Positions 19,197-31,075 are shown, counted from the stretch's first letter. The stretch: DNA of 64,000 bases from Spirochaetota bacterium (GCA_016932015.1 JAFGDQ010000070.1:62001-126000), one strand, 5' to 3'. Numbers and translations are program-made. The notes: generated from the sequence alone by a model not told the origin.

Positions 19197-21896
19197 GTGA
19201 AAAATAAACTATTTGTTATAGACGGTCATGCACTTTGCTACAGAGCATATTATGCGTTTATTAATAATCCTTTAAAAAATTCCAAAGGACAGAATACTTC
19301 AGCAATATTCGGATTTGCAAGAATGCTGCTGAAACTAATTAATGACCAGAACCCTGATTACCTTGTAGTGGCATTTGACCCGCCCGGGAAATCCTTCAGG
19401 TTTGACCTGTATCCAGAATATAAAGCAAAACGCCAGAAAATGCCGGATGATCTCAGGCCTCAGATTGAGGAAATCAAAAACATGCTTTCAGTTCTGGGCA
19501 TACAGAAACTGGAGCATGAAAATTATGAAGCTGACGACATTCTCGGTACAATAGCAGCAAAATACGGGTCTGACACACTCGAGATAATGCTTGTGACCGG
19601 AGACAAGGACGCGTATCAGCTTGTTAACGATAATGTAAAGATTTACGCGAATAAAAAAGGCATAACCGACTTTGAACTTTATGATACAGACGCAGTATTT
19701 AATAAACTCGGCATTACTCCGGAACAGGTAATCGATTACATGGCTCTCATGGGTGATTCCTCGGACAATATTCCCGGAGTGCAGGGCGTCGGAGAAAAGA
19801 CAGCTCAAAAACTCATCAGTACATATAACACACTTGATAATATTTATAATCATATTGAGGAAGTAAACGGACAGAAACTCCGTAACTCATTATCAGAAAA
19901 AAAAGAAATGGCATATATCTCTAAGGACCTTGTTACAATTCGTACAAATGTTCCTGTTGATATCTCCTTTGAAAATGCCGTTATTCCGGATTTTAAGAGT
20001 AATAAAATTAAAACATATTTTACAGGTCTTGAAATGAATGCTATTATACAGGATATTTTCGGGAACGAGGAGATAAAGCCTGAAAAGAAAGAAGAAAATA
20101 AAAACTATATTATCATAAAAACCGGAAAAGATTTAAAGGAACTTATAAAACTGATTCAAAAGAACAGGGAAATTTCAGTTGATACTGAAACTACATCGCT
20201 GAATCCGATTGAAGCTGAAATTGTCGGAATATCAATTTCCATGAAAGAGAAGGAAGGCTGGTATGTACCGATATACAGTAATAATCTTTTTGATGAGAAC
20301 ATGGAAACCGGCCCTCTATTCCTCAGTATGCTTAAACCGGTACTTGAAGACGAAAGCATTAAAAAAATAGGACAGAATATAAAATACGATATTCTTACAT
20401 TAAAAAATGCCGGTATAGAAATGAAGGGAATTTATTTTGACACCATGCTGGCAGCCTACCTGATAAACCCTGAAAGCAGATACAATATGGATGACCTTGC
20501 GGAAAGCTATCTTAACTACAAAACAATACATTATGAAGACCTTGTAGGAAAGGGAAAGAAAGCTTTGCCTATAACTGACATTCCTGTTGAAGACCTTGCT
20601 GAATACGCAGTTGAAGATGCGGATATTACTTTCCGCCTATATAAATTATTCAAGCTAATACTTAAAGAACAGGAAATGGACAGCCTGTTCTATAATATAG
20701 AGATGCCGCTTGTAAGCGTACTTGCGCTTATGGAGTGGAACGGCGTAAAAATAAGCACGTCTCGTTTCAGAGAACTGAATAAAGAAAACCAGGAACTGCT
20801 GGACCATGTTGAAAATAATATCTACAAACTGGCAGGTCAGAAATTCAACATTAACTCAACACGTGAACTTTCATCCATATTATTCGAAAAGCTTGGCCTG
20901 AAGACAGTCAGGAAAACAAAAACCGGATTTTCAACCGACATCCGGGTTCTGGAAACACTTAAAGGAAGTCACGAGATAATTGAGCACCTGATTTCATACA
21001 GGACGTTAAGCAAATTAAAAAATACCTATATTGAAAAACTGCCCCAGATCATTTCTCCAAAAACAGGAAGAATTCATACTTCATATAACCAGACAGTCGC
21101 TGCGACAGGCCGACTGTCATCTTCAAATCCGAATCTTCAGAATATACCGATACGGGATGAATTCGGAAAAAAGATCAGAAGCGCCTTTGTCCCGGAAAAA
21201 GGACAACTGCTGATTTCCGCAGATTATTCACAAATAGAGCTGCGACTTGCCGCTCATTTTTCAGAAGATACCAATATGATAAATGCGTTTAAAGAAGGAA
21301 CTGACATTCACAACCTGACTGCTTCGTCAGTATTCAATGTATCCATCGACGATGTAACAGCTGATATGAGGAGGCAGGCAAAAATCATTAACTTTGCTAC
21401 GATTTACGGAGTTTCCCCTTTCGGGCTTTCACAGCAGGCCGAAATCGATATTCACCAGGCAGCAGACTTTATAAAAAAATATTTTGAAACATACCCCGGC
21501 TTCAGAAACTATATTGACAGTATAATTGCTTTCGCGAAAGAAAACGGTTATGTAAAAACTCTGCTGGGAAGAAAACGCTTCATTTCCGACCTGGACTCCA
21601 AAGTCAGCTTCAGAAGAGAAGGCGCGGAGAGGATTGCTATTAACACTCCCATACAGGGTACTGCTGCAGATATGATAAAAATCGCGATGGTGAACATTCA
21701 GAAACATCTGGACAAAAATTCAATGAATTCAAAAATGATTCTGCAGGTACACGACGAATTAGTATTTGAAACGCCCTCAGAAGAGAAAGACAAAATAATT
21801 GATTTAATCAGGACAGAGATGGAAGGCGCAATAAAACTCAAAGTCCCTGCTACTGTTGATATTTCATTCGGTAAGAACTGGGATGAAGCACATTAA
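19197..21896 (+). CDS. polA: DNA polymerase I
   Basis: 899 aa; 5'-3' exonuclease region, 3'-5' exo motifs (VDTETTSLNP, NIKYD, YAVEDADITF), pol motifs (SADYSQIELR, QVHDELVFE). Confidence 0.97.
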   Translation: MKNKLFVIDGHALCYRAYYAFINNPLKNSKGQNTSAIFGFARMLLKLINDQNPDYLVVAFDPPGKSFRFDLYPEYKAKRQKMPDDLRPQIEEIKNMLSVLGIQKLEHENYEADDILGTIAAKYGSDTLEIMLVTGDKDAYQLVNDNVKIYANKKGITDFELYDTDAVFNKLGITPEQVIDYMALMGDSSDNIPGVQGVGEKTAQKLISTYNTLDNIYNHIEEVNGQKLRNSLSEKKEMAYISKDLVTIRTNVPVDISFENAVIPDFKSNKIKTYFTGLEMNAIIQDIFGNEEIKPEKKEENKNYIIIKTGKDLKELIKLIQKNREISVDTETTSLNPIEAEIVGISISMKEKEGWYVPIYSNNLFDENMETGPLFLSMLKPVLEDESIKKIGQNIKYDILTLKNAGIEMKGIYFDTMLAAYLINPESRYNMDDLAESYLNYKTIHYEDLVGKGKKALPITDIPVEDLAEYAVEDADITFRLYKLFKLILKEQEMDSLFYNIEMPLVSVLALMEWNGVKISTSRFRELNKENQELLDHVENNIYKLAGQKFNINSTRELSSILFEKLGLKTVRKTKTGFSTDIRVLETLKGSHEIIEHLISYRTLSKLKNTYIEKLPQIISPKTGRIHTSYNQTVAATGRLSSSNPNLQNIPIRDEFGKKIRSAFVPEKGQLLISADYSQIELRLAAHFSEDTNMINAFKEGTDIHNLTASSVFNVSIDDVTADMRRQAKIINFATIYGVSPFGLSQQAEIDIHQAADFIKKYFETYPGFRNYIDSIIAFAKENGYVKTLLGRKRFISDLDSKVSFRREGAERIAINTPIQGTAADMIKIAMVNIQKHLDKNSMNSKMILQVHDELVFETPSEEKDKIIDLIRTEMEGAIKLKVPATVDISFGKNWDEAH

Positions 21897-21926
21897 TTTT
21901 TTTTTAAGTTTTAATTACTGAAAAGA

Positions 21927-22388
21927 TTAATGAATCTTATCGCTTATTATCTTAATGATCTTCTTCGCTTCATCAATATGCGTTCCGATAAATGAAGCGG
22001 CATAGGAAGTGACAACAAGTCCCAGAACAATATTTACAGGGATTTCAAGCCCGCTGCCGAAATGCTGTTTCAGCCAGGCAAAAGAATCACTATATGGTAT
22101 AAGAAACATACTTGCCGAAATTACAAGCCCTGCAAACAGCCACCTGTAAAATGATATATGCTTTTCAAAGGCTATATTTGAATCTGAAATTTTATCCATT
22201 ATGATTCCTGCCATATCTACAGGAATTTCCGGCGTGGGTTGATATTTGGCGTTATTAAAAATATTCCTCATTGTATTAATTTCATTTCTGCATGACTTGC
22301 AGAATACCATATGCAGTCTTGCGGGAAAAGGAATATAGCAGCTGTCTTCTGAATCCAGAAAAGACTGAATAGCATTTTTACATTTCAT
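21927..22388 (-). CDS. Putative anti-sigma factor, zinc-finger type
   Basis: HMVFCKSC (Hx3Cx2C) motif plus two TM helices; ATG 22388 preceded by GGAGG and overlapping the sigma gene stop. Confidence 0.75.
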   Translation of the reverse strand: MKCKNAIQSFLDSEDSCYIPFPARLHMVFCKSCRNEINTMRNIFNNAKYQPTPEIPVDMAGIIMDKISDSNIAFEKHISFYRWLFAGLVISASMFLIPYSDSFAWLKQHFGSGLEIPVNIVLGLVVTSYAASFIGTHIDEAKKIIKIISDKIH

Positions 22389-22938
22389 GATAATCCTCCG
22401 CCATGCTGCCGCGCAATTTTTCGCGAAGAATCTGCTTCGCACGGCGAACATTCGATTTTATAGTATTTACAGGAAATCCGGTAATATTATTAATTTCATC
22501 ATATTTAAATCCCATAAAAAAATAAAGATCAAGACATATACTGTACTTATAAGGCAAAGCATCAATTGACCTTTTAAGAAGATCCGAAACCTCATTTTTA
22601 AAATGGCTCTTCTCAGGCCCGATTCCTCCTGATATATTATCATCAATCTCTGCCTTATCATGTTTTGCAGCTTTTATTTTATTAATCCCGTAATTGTAAG
22701 CGATCTTTATTATCCAGGCACGAAATGAAGCTTTTCCGGAAAATGACTTAAGCTCAGTATATGCTTTAAGCAGCACGTCCTGTGTAAAATCAAGTGAGTC
22801 ATCTTCATTCCCGAAGAATCTCATCCCGATATTGTAAATATAGGTCTGGTAACGCTTTACTATAAATTTAAACTTTTCATTTTGCCCGTCTAAAACAACA
22901 CGGACAATCTGTTCATCCGAATCCCGCTCATTCAGCAT
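22378..22938 (-). CDS. RNA polymerase ECF-type sigma factor
   Basis: Sigma-70 regions 2 (DFTQDVLLKAYTELKSFSGKASFRAWIIKIAYN) and 4 (GFKYDEINNITGFPVNTIKSNVRRAKQILREKL). Confidence 0.92.
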   Translation of the reverse strand: MLNERDSDEQIVRVVLDGQNEKFKFIVKRYQTYIYNIGMRFFGNEDDSLDFTQDVLLKAYTELKSFSGKASFRAWIIKIAYNYGINKIKAAKHDKAEIDDNISGGIGPEKSHFKNEVSDLLKRSIDALPYKYSICLDLYFFMGFKYDEINNITGFPVNTIKSNVRRAKQILREKLRGSMAEDYHEM

Positions 22939-23284
22939 TGGCTTTTTTATTCAGAATCATGCGTATTATATAATAGATCAGCAGGCTCAAACCGCACGCG
23001 AGCGGAATTATTCCGCTTAACAGACTGTATCCGAATCCTTCCTTAACCAGAAAAAATATTGTAAGAAAAAAACCGAAAATAAAAAGCAAAAGACCTGTAA
23101 ACAAGCTGAAGGCATCCAGGTCAAAATTCAGTTTTCTGAAAGTCCCTTTCTCAATCATTACAAGTTTTTGTTTATAGTTATAATAAATATAGGAAAATAA
23201 TACAAGCGCACCCATTATTATACCGACTATCGGGATAATTGTTACAATAATTTGTGCTGCAGCTGAAGGTGACTCAACAGGCAT
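22928..23284 (-). CDS. Small membrane protein (DUF6249-like)
   Basis: 118 aa, three TM helices; overlaps the sigma gene start by 11 nt. Confidence 0.6.
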   Translation of the reverse strand: MPVESPSAAAQIIVTIIPIVGIIMGALVLFSYIYYNYKQKLVMIEKGTFRKLNFDLDAFSLFTGLLLFIFGFFLTIFFLVKEGFGYSLLSGIIPLACGLSLLIYYIIRMILNKKANAE

Positions 23285-23301
23285 TGCAACCTCCGTATAT
23301 A

Positions 23302-25059
23302 TTACTCAGTATTCAGCAGATTTACTTTTTCTTTATATTTGAATATGATAGAATCACAATAATGATCAATCAACTCTAATTTTTCTTCAAGTAGATTATG
23401 CAGATTATAATTCATCTGCCTGTATTTTTTCAGTGCCTGCCTCTTAAAGAAAATCCGGTATTCTTCTATAATGGAATAAACTTTCTCAAAGTTATTGTCA
23501 AAATTTATTTGTTTTAGCTTATTATTCAGCCTTTCTATATATATATCCAGTAGAGCTGAAAATTCCTCTGCTTTTATAATCTCATCAGTCATCCTGAAAA
23601 AATGATGCCCTCTTATCGCATAATTTATTGCAAGCGGAAATAATACCGGTTTGCGAATCAGAACTCTCAGAAGGAACTTAACATAAAAGAAAGAATATTT
23701 CGAAAATGTCTGTCTCACAAGAGACTTGGCCAATATTTTAATTTCATTTTTTCCAACTTTTCGATCTCCAACTCGCTTTGATGGAAGCCGCTTTAAAAGA
23801 GTATATGTAGTATTGAAATATGTTACAGGTTTATATATCTCGGATATTATTCTTTTGTACCCGGCAAATAATTCATCTGCAGGCCTTTTAGGAAGAAAAT
23901 TCAGCTGCAGGTCATGAGTATTATTTCCGCTGGCCATACCGGTAAGCCTGCCCTCTTCCTTCAGTCTTCTGTACAATTGAGTTTTAGGCAATGCCTGCAG
24001 CATTCCAATCATAGCTGTCGATATTCCAGCCTGTGTTATAAAATCAATCTGCTTCTGAAAAATATCCTCCGGATCAGTATCAAACCCTACGATAAAACCG
24101 CCCATAACCTCAAGCCCGTGTGACTGAATCCTCCCGACACTCACATGAATGTCCTCCCTAAGATTCTGTGACTTATGTGTAGCTGACAATGTTTCAGTAT
24201 CAGGAGTTTCAATACCTATGAAGACGCAGCTGAAACCGGACTGAACCATCAGGTCCATAATCTCATCATCATGCGCCAGATTTATACTTGCCTCAGTAAA
24301 AAGGCTGAACGGAAAATTATGCTGCTCCTGCCATTCCTTTATGCCTCTTAAAAGCTTCTTAACGCTGTTCTTATTCCCTATAAAATTATCATCAACAATA
24401 AACAAGGAACCTCTGTACCCTGTATCATAAACACATTGAATTTCATTTATAAACTGGTCTATATTCTTTGAACGGTGTTTTCTTCCGAACATTTCAATTA
24501 TATCACAGAACTCGCAGTTGAACGGGCATCCCCGCGAAAACTGCAGCGCAAGATATGTATAATCATTAACATTCTCCACAAGATCGTATCTCGGCAAAGG
24601 TGTTTTTGTAATGTCAGGTTTTATCTCACTGGTATAAATCCTGTCCGGATTTCCTGATTCATAATCCTTAATAAATTCAGGAAGCGTAATTTCAGCTTCA
24701 TTCAACACAAGGTAATCAACATCTTTTATCTCGTCCATTGACGACGTGGGATACGGGCCTCCGGCTACAACCGGTTTTCCTGAATCTTTACACATTTTAA
24801 CAGCTTTTACAAAAGAGTCCTTCTGTATGATCATCGCGGAAATAAATACAAGATCGCTGTCGTCTATATCTTCCTTCGTAAGTTTTTTAACGTTCATGTC
24901 TATAAGCTTTACATCATAGCCTTCCGGTAGCAAAGCAGCCACGGTTAAAAGTCCCAGAGGAGGCATTGAAGACTTGCACTTGATAAAAGGCAAAGCGTAT
25001 TTAAAGCTCCAGAATGTTGTAGGAATTTCCGGATAAACCATCAGTATTTTTTTTCTCAT
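23302..25059 (-). CDS. B12-binding-domain radical SAM protein (DUF4070-type)
   Basis: N-terminal cobalamin-binding-like region; SRGCPFNCEFCDI (Cx3Cx2C); GGFIVGFDTDPEDIF. Confidence 0.9.
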   Translation of the reverse strand: MRKKILMVYPEIPTTFWSFKYALPFIKCKSSMPPLGLLTVAALLPEGYDVKLIDMNVKKLTKEDIDDSDLVFISAMIIQKDSFVKAVKMCKDSGKPVVAGGPYPTSSMDEIKDVDYLVLNEAEITLPEFIKDYESGNPDRIYTSEIKPDITKTPLPRYDLVENVNDYTYLALQFSRGCPFNCEFCDIIEMFGRKHRSKNIDQFINEIQCVYDTGYRGSLFIVDDNFIGNKNSVKKLLRGIKEWQEQHNFPFSLFTEASINLAHDDEIMDLMVQSGFSCVFIGIETPDTETLSATHKSQNLREDIHVSVGRIQSHGLEVMGGFIVGFDTDPEDIFQKQIDFITQAGISTAMIGMLQALPKTQLYRRLKEEGRLTGMASGNNTHDLQLNFLPKRPADELFAGYKRIISEIYKPVTYFNTTYTLLKRLPSKRVGDRKVGKNEIKILAKSLVRQTFSKYSFFYVKFLLRVLIRKPVLFPLAINYAIRGHHFFRMTDEIIKAEEFSALLDIYIERLNNKLKQINFDNNFEKVYSIIEEYRIFFKRQALKKYRQMNYNLHNLLEEKLELIDHYCDSIIFKYKEKVNLLNTE

Positions 25060-25255
25060 TATTCATTCCTTGAATTGTTTAATATTTTAATATATTGAAC
25101 CATATACCTGATATTCATTCAGCAGCATCAATCACAGGAGGCTCTTCAATTATTAGTATTGATTACAGATAACACAGCCGGATAAAATGAAGATTTAATC
25201 AAAATAATATTTATTTCCGGTATTCAACTAATTAAGACAGTAAAAAACGTAAAAG

Positions 25256-25291
25256 GTTGCAAAAAAACCGGCAGACTTTGCCGGTTTTTAC
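25256..25291 (-). terminator. Intrinsic terminator of ilvBNC
   Basis: AAAACCGGCA/TGCCGGTTTT stem; minus strand followed by TTTTTTT. Confidence 0.8.
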
Positions 25292-25328
25292 AAATAATAC
25301 AGATTGAAAAGCTTTTAAAAAGCTGAAC

Positions 25329-26324
25329 TTATTTCGCATCAATCCATTTCATCATCTTTCTCAGTTCAGCGCCGACTTTTTCAATCTGGTGGTTTTTTTG
25401 TTCATCTCTCACCTTATTGAACTCGGGCCTTCCTTTTTCATTCTCATCAATCCATTTTTTAGCGAAAGTTCCGTTCTGAATATTTGCGAGAAGTTTCTTC
25501 ATTGCCTTACGTGACTTTTTATTAATGACTTCTTTGCCTGCAATATAATCTCCGTATTCAGCAGTATCTGAAACAGAATATCTCATGTAGTTGATACCGC
25601 CCTGATAAAACAGGTCAACTATCAGTTTGAGCTCGTGCAGGCATTCAAAATAAGCAATCTCAGGCTGATACCCGGCTTCAACAAGTGTTTCGAATCCAGC
25701 TTTAACAAGCTCTGAAACGCCTCCGCATAGAACCGCCTGCTCTCCGAAAAGGTCGGTCTCTGTCTCTTCAAGAAATGTTGTTTCAATAACGCCGGCTCTT
25801 GTAGCCCCGATTCCTTTGGCATAAGCAAGTGCGGTATCCTTTGCCCTGCCTGAAGCGTCATTAAAAATTGCGATAAGAGAAGGAACACCTGCTTTTTTCT
25901 CATATTCAGCTCTAACAAGATGGCCAGGCCCCTTAGGTGCCACCATTATTACATCAACATTTTTCGGTGGAACGATCTGGCCGAAATGAATATTGAAACC
26001 ATGTGAGAAAACAAGGGTTTTTCCTGCTGTCAGATGCGGCTCTACATCGCTTTTATAAACTTTTGCCTGTACATGGTCAGGAAGCAGAATCTGAATTATA
26101 TCAGCTTTCTCTGCAGCTTCTGCGGCTGTAACAGGTTTAAATTTATGCTTCTGCGCAAGTTTAAAATTATCAGTCCCCTTTAATTCGGAAACAATTACAT
26201 TAAGTCCGCTGTCTCTTAAATTCTGTGCCTGGGCATGTCCCTGACTTCCGTAACCAATAATTGCAATAATCTTTTTTTTGATTATGCCTATATTGGCATC
26301 CTTGTCATAATACATTTTTGCCAT
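25329..26324 (-). CDS. ilvC: Ketol-acid reductoisomerase, class I
   Basis: [31 protein letters not shown]. Confidence 0.97.
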   Translation of the reverse strand: MAKMYYDKDANIGIIKKKIIAIIGYGSQGHAQAQNLRDSGLNVIVSELKGTDNFKLAQKHKFKPVTAAEAAEKADIIQILLPDHVQAKVYKSDVEPHLTAGKTLVFSHGFNIHFGQIVPPKNVDVIMVAPKGPGHLVRAEYEKKAGVPSLIAIFNDASGRAKDTALAYAKGIGATRAGVIETTFLEETETDLFGEQAVLCGGVSELVKAGFETLVEAGYQPEIAYFECLHELKLIVDLFYQGGINYMRYSVSDTAEYGDYIAGKEVINKKSRKAMKKLLANIQNGTFAKKWIDENEKGRPEFNKVRDEQKNHQIEKVGAELRKMMKWIDAK

Positions 26325-26441
26325 ATTATTTCTCCTTAAAATATTAATATTTAATTATAAAGTATATGTCCTGCTACTTCAATTTTTACATCAATCCGGC
26401 TCTTACAGATATTGAGTCAGTGCTTACAGTATCTGAAAAAA

Positions 26442-26915
26442 TTACCCTCTTAATAAAGAAACTCTGCCGCTTCTTATCAGCTCTTTAATGCCATAGGGTC
26501 TCAATAGCTCAATAAATTTGTCAAGACTTTCCGGATCGGAATCAATTGATAGAGTCATATTTTTCTGAGACATATCCGCAATTTCAGCTTTAAACATCTG
26601 GGCAAGCTGAAAAACCTCCAGTCTCTTGGACGGCGATACACTTACCTTTAAAATTGCAAGCTCTCTCTGAATTGAATTGGAAATTAAATGATCGCTTATT
26701 TTAATAACATCAATAAGTTTATTGAGCTGTTTTTTAACCTGTTCAATAATTTTGTCATCACCCTTAACAACAATAGTCATAACCGATACATCCTGTCTTT
26801 CAGTCGTACCGACTGTAAGTGAATCAATATTATAACCTCTGGCAGAGAACAGCCCTGCCACTCTTGCCAGAACTCCGGATTTATTTTCCACCTGAACTGA
26901 TATTACATGCCTCAT
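26442..26915 (-). CDS. ilvN: Acetolactate synthase small subunit
   Basis: [31 protein letters not shown] domain. Confidence 0.95.
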   Translation of the reverse strand: MRHVISVQVENKSGVLARVAGLFSARGYNIDSLTVGTTERQDVSVMTIVVKGDDKIIEQVKKQLNKLIDVIKISDHLISNSIQRELAILKVSVSPSKRLEVFQLAQMFKAEIADMSQKNMTLSIDSDPESLDKFIELLRPYGIKELIRSGRVSLLRG

Positions 26916-28591
26916 GCGAGTTCCCTTATAATAATATCTTTAACTGATTTTCCTGACGGAACCATTGGATAAACGTTTTCCTCTTTATCAACATGAAAAT
27001 CTATAACTATAGGCCTGTCTTTTACTGACAAAGCTTTTTCTATGGCTTTTTCGACATCTTCCTTTTTATCAACTGTCAGTCCTACGGCACCATATGCTTC
27101 GGCCAGTTTCTGAAAATTCGGGCTGAATGCCATTGATGTATGCGAATATCTTTTGGACCAGAAAAGCTGCTGCCACTGCCTTACCATTCCCAGATACCCG
27201 TTATTCAGAATTGCAATTATAACCGGCAGTTTATGCTCAACTGCAACGATCAGCTCCTGTACATTCATCTGTATGGAACCGTCTCCGGCTATATCTACAA
27301 CTCTCCTGTCCGGCCTGGCCAGCTGAGCGCCAATCGCAGCCGGGAAACCGAACCCCATTGTGCCAAGGCCGCCTGAGGAAATAAAAGTTCTCGGCTCAGT
27401 GTAATCAAAAAACTGAGCTGCCCACATCTGGTTCTGGCCTACTTCAGTACATATAACAGCCTTACCTTCGGTAAGTCTGTATATCTCTTCAACAACAAAC
27501 TGAGGTTTTATGCCTTTGCTCTTCTTGTCATATGTCAGAGGAAATTCCTCTTTCATTTTATTTATGTGCTCTATCCATTTTGAAATAGACGGCGCTTTAA
27601 CTATTTTATTTATTTCCCTGAGTACGGTTTTGCAGTCTCCGACAATCGGTACATCAACCTCAACATTTTTACTTACAGAAGCAGGGTCAATGTCAATATG
27701 AATTACTTTAGCTTCCGGAATAAAGCTGGAAATATCTCCTGTTACCCGGTCATCAAACCTGGCACCGATTGCAATCAGCAGGTCGGATTCATTAACGGCA
27801 TGATTCGCATAGTATGTACCATGCATTCCAAGCATATGCAGTGAAAGCGGATCTGTTTCAGGAAATGATCCCATTCCCAGAAGAGTGGTTGTAACGGGAA
27901 TTCCCGTCTTTTTAATAAATGTTCTTAATTCCTTTGATGCATCGGAAAGAATTACTCCTCCCCCCACATAAGCGACAGGCTTTTTTGCCGATTCAATCAG
28001 TGAACATGCTTTTTTTATCTGATTCGGATGCCCTTCATAGACAGGTTTGTACCCGCGAATATCGACTTTATCAGGATATTGGAACTTATATTCGCTGTTT
28101 GAAATATCAACAGGTATATCTATCAGAACCGGGCCTGGCCTTCCTGTTGTTGCTATATAGAAGGCCTCTTTTATAATCCTTGCCAGATCTTTAATATCCT
28201 GAACCAGATAATTATGCTTTGTAATAGGCCTTGTTATACCGGTTATATCAGCTTCCTGAAAAGCATCGTTGCCTATCATGTTGCGCGATACCTGTCCTGT
28301 AAATACGACAAGCGGTATTGAGTCCATATTCGCATTGGCAATACCGGTTATAAGATTCGTACCTCCCGGGCCTGATGTGGCAATTACAACACCGGGTTTT
28401 CCCGAAGCCCTTGCATATCCGTCTGCTGCATGAACAGCTCCCTGCTCATGTCGTGTCAGGATGAACTTAAAGGGAGCTTCATAAAGATAATGAAAAATCG
28501 GAATAACCACACCTCCGGGATATCCGAACATGCACTCAACTCCCTCTTTTACCAGAGATTCTATTAATATTTGAGAACCTTTGAGCTTCAA
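26912..28591 (-). CDS. ilvB: Acetolactate synthase large subunit
   Basis: TPP-dependent enzyme; [12 protein letters not shown], GTDxx-type GDGSIQMN motif; 4-nt overlap with ilvN. Confidence 0.97.
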   Translation of the reverse strand: MKLKGSQILIESLVKEGVECMFGYPGGVVIPIFHYLYEAPFKFILTRHEQGAVHAADGYARASGKPGVVIATSGPGGTNLITGIANANMDSIPLVVFTGQVSRNMIGNDAFQEADITGITRPITKHNYLVQDIKDLARIIKEAFYIATTGRPGPVLIDIPVDISNSEYKFQYPDKVDIRGYKPVYEGHPNQIKKACSLIESAKKPVAYVGGGVILSDASKELRTFIKKTGIPVTTTLLGMGSFPETDPLSLHMLGMHGTYYANHAVNESDLLIAIGARFDDRVTGDISSFIPEAKVIHIDIDPASVSKNVEVDVPIVGDCKTVLREINKIVKAPSISKWIEHINKMKEEFPLTYDKKSKGIKPQFVVEEIYRLTEGKAVICTEVGQNQMWAAQFFDYTEPRTFISSGGLGTMGFGFPAAIGAQLARPDRRVVDIAGDGSIQMNVQELIVAVEHKLPVIIAILNNGYLGMVRQWQQLFWSKRYSHTSMAFSPNFQKLAEAYGAVGLTVDKKEDVEKAIEKALSVKDRPIVIDFHVDKEENVYPMVPSGKSVKDIIIRELA

Positions 28592-28801
28592 TTTTCTGCT
28601 CCTGAATAAAAAATATTTTTTTGAATAAAGCTTATATCAAAAAAATACAGCATAAGAGATATAAAACTTTAATGTGATATCAATTTTCGAGTTAAATTCT
28701 AAATGTACTTGATGAAACTTGCTATATATTTATTTTGTTGTTATCTTAAAATATCAGTTTTTATTTAATAAAGTTTTAAATCTAGTATACAGGCTTATTA
28801 T

Positions 28802-29794
28802 ATGTCAATCAAATATATAATTACTATTAAAATATGTAATAAATTCTCATTTCTGCTGTTTTTTTCAATTGTACTTTTTATTACCGCATGTTCTTCAGGC
28901 ACGACTCAGAATATTATAGCAGATGGTACCGCAAGCCAAAGTGATTATTTTGTCATCTGGGCGCACTCGGATATTCAGCCGCGCAATGAATCAGAAAAAA
29001 TCTATTATGATACAGCGATATCGGATATTAATAATAATTTTACATATGTTAATCTGGCCCTTGTCGCAGGGGATATTATTCACTGGTCCGAATCAGCAAA
29101 TATTTTTGACTGGTATAATTCAATGAAAAAGAAAACATCAATCAAATACTGGTATGAAATCGCGGGGAATCATGATCAGAAGGATTTTAAAAACTATCAG
29201 AAATATATAAATCTACCGCTTCATTATTCAGTACAGACAGGCAACCTTCTTATACTGTGCTTGTCCGATGAAAATTTAAGAGCTGAAACAGAAATATCTG
29301 ACACAGCATTCAACTGGTGGGAAGAAATGGTAATAAGCAATCAGGATAAAATAATTATTACAATGACACATGCGTCTCTAAAACAAAGCTGGCTCATGGG
29401 AACAGTTATACCAAGCAGAAACATCAGAAATTCGGAAAGATTTGCAAAAGTACTTAAAAATTATAAAGTCGATCTATGGTTATGCGGGCATATGCACCTT
29501 CTTCACTCTCTGAAAGGGAGTATGAGGATTGCTGACAATCTGAATAACACGCTCTTTATTAATGTATCCACAATAAGAGCCAATAAGCTTAAAGATGTGG
29601 AATCATTTCTCTTTTACCTTAAAAAAGATTCAGACCAGCTGCTCATACGTTCACGCAATCACAGCAAACAGTCTTTTTATGATTATTACAGCAGGTCATT
29701 CAGGCTGTCTCATAAATTTAAATGGAATAATGAAAATCCTGTCATAACTAAAATGACTTCCTCTTCATCAGTCAAAGCTGCAAAAGCTGAATAG
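28802..29794 (+). CDS. Metallophosphoesterase, predicted lipoprotein
   Basis: Signal with lipobox-like FITAC; VAGDIIH, AGNHD, THASL, CGHMH. Confidence 0.85.
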   Translation: MSIKYIITIKICNKFSFLLFFSIVLFITACSSGTTQNIIADGTASQSDYFVIWAHSDIQPRNESEKIYYDTAISDINNNFTYVNLALVAGDIIHWSESANIFDWYNSMKKKTSIKYWYEIAGNHDQKDFKNYQKYINLPLHYSVQTGNLLILCLSDENLRAETEISDTAFNWWEEMVISNQDKIIITMTHASLKQSWLMGTVIPSRNIRNSERFAKVLKNYKVDLWLCGHMHLLHSLKGSMRIADNLNNTLFINVSTIRANKLKDVESFLFYLKKDSDQLLIRSRNHSKQSFYDYYSRSFRLSHKFKWNNENPVITKMTSSSSVKAAKAE

Positions 29795-29834
29795 ATAAAA
29801 AGCAATAAGCTCAGGGGAAAGGAGAATGATCTAA

Positions 29835-30968
29835 TTACCAGTTTACAGTTAAACCGGTAAAATACTGCTGATTATCAGATTGCTGAATCATTGAAATTGC
29901 GGGATTTACAAATATAATATTCACATCAATGTCATCATAAAAACATTTGTCAATTGTACGGTTTATAATTCTCATAGGGTCTATCAATGTCATAAAAAGA
30001 TATCGTATAATTTTATTATCCACATTCTGTTCAATAAAAATACTTGTCTGCCTTAAACTTTCTCCTACAAGTGCTCCGCCCATAGTTGTAAATATCATAT
30101 CATTTGTAGACACCTGTTCGCGGAACTCGCCGATATATTCCCAGATTAAACTGCCGGTAAATGCCCAGGCACAGGAAGCCAGAAAACCGTATTCATTGCT
30201 TCTTCCAGTCTGAAAATAAATATTTCCAGCATAAATATGATAAATAGTGTTTGTTCTGAAGGCATTTGTATCCAATGACCAGCCGTCGGTAATTTTTCTT
30301 CTGACGCCCTCCCATGTAAGTTTATATTCCCAGTCCTCCATGTTCTCATCTTTATTAATCCAGTAATTGATTACACCGAAACTGTTTACAATAAACAGCT
30401 CACCAAGCGTCCTGAAGAATTTGTGTGTTTGAGAAGGTCTTGATTTGATTTTGATATTATATCCGGTTACTTCACCATTTTCCGGATCATCGTAAACAGG
30501 CTCAGCGGACTGAATATCTCCTGATGCCAGATTATTAAAGACAATTTCATTAATATCCTTCTCCCGGGCATGTATGGACAGTTTGAGTATATCATTAAAA
30601 GAACCGTTAAGCAGGTCATCTTCCGCGTCCTTTTTCGGAATATTCCATGTGAACATAAAATTGTGATTGCCGGTTCCGGGAATGAGTTTAAAAAAAACAT
30701 GATCCTTGTTATTATAATTTCTTATTTCGCTTTCCAGAAAAATTCCGTCCGGACTTTCACTTTCATTACTGCTTCCCGGAAAATTAATACTGTATTTATC
30801 ATTACTGAAAAATCCTGACTCATATAGTTTCTTCAAAATCGGAAAATTAATACTAATATCATTGATATTAATTTTAGTTATTTTTTCCATATTCTCTTCA
30901 GAATATAACTTACTTTGAAAACCTGAAAACAATATCAATAATACGATTGTTAACTTTTTAAACAACAT
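29835..30968 (-). CDS. DUF3943-like exported protein
   Basis: Signal peptide; NSFGVINYWINKDE...NAFRTNTIYHIYAGNIYF...EYIGEFREQVSTNDMIFTTMGGALVGE. Confidence 0.65.
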   Translation of the reverse strand: MLFKKLTIVLLILFSGFQSKLYSEENMEKITKININDISINFPILKKLYESGFFSNDKYSINFPGSSNESESPDGIFLESEIRNYNNKDHVFFKLIPGTGNHNFMFTWNIPKKDAEDDLLNGSFNDILKLSIHAREKDINEIVFNNLASGDIQSAEPVYDDPENGEVTGYNIKIKSRPSQTHKFFRTLGELFIVNSFGVINYWINKDENMEDWEYKLTWEGVRRKITDGWSLDTNAFRTNTIYHIYAGNIYFQTGRSNEYGFLASCAWAFTGSLIWEYIGEFREQVSTNDMIFTTMGGALVGESLRQTSIFIEQNVDNKIIRYLFMTLIDPMRIINRTIDKCFYDDIDVNIIFVNPAISMIQQSDNQQYFTGLTVNW

Positions 30969-31075
30969 ATACTGAACCTGATTTTAATAATTATAATCGA
31001 AAATAAACCCTGACATAGCGTGAAATATCCGCCGCAGTCCATTTCAACAATTTTTTCTGAATATTTATTTAAATA

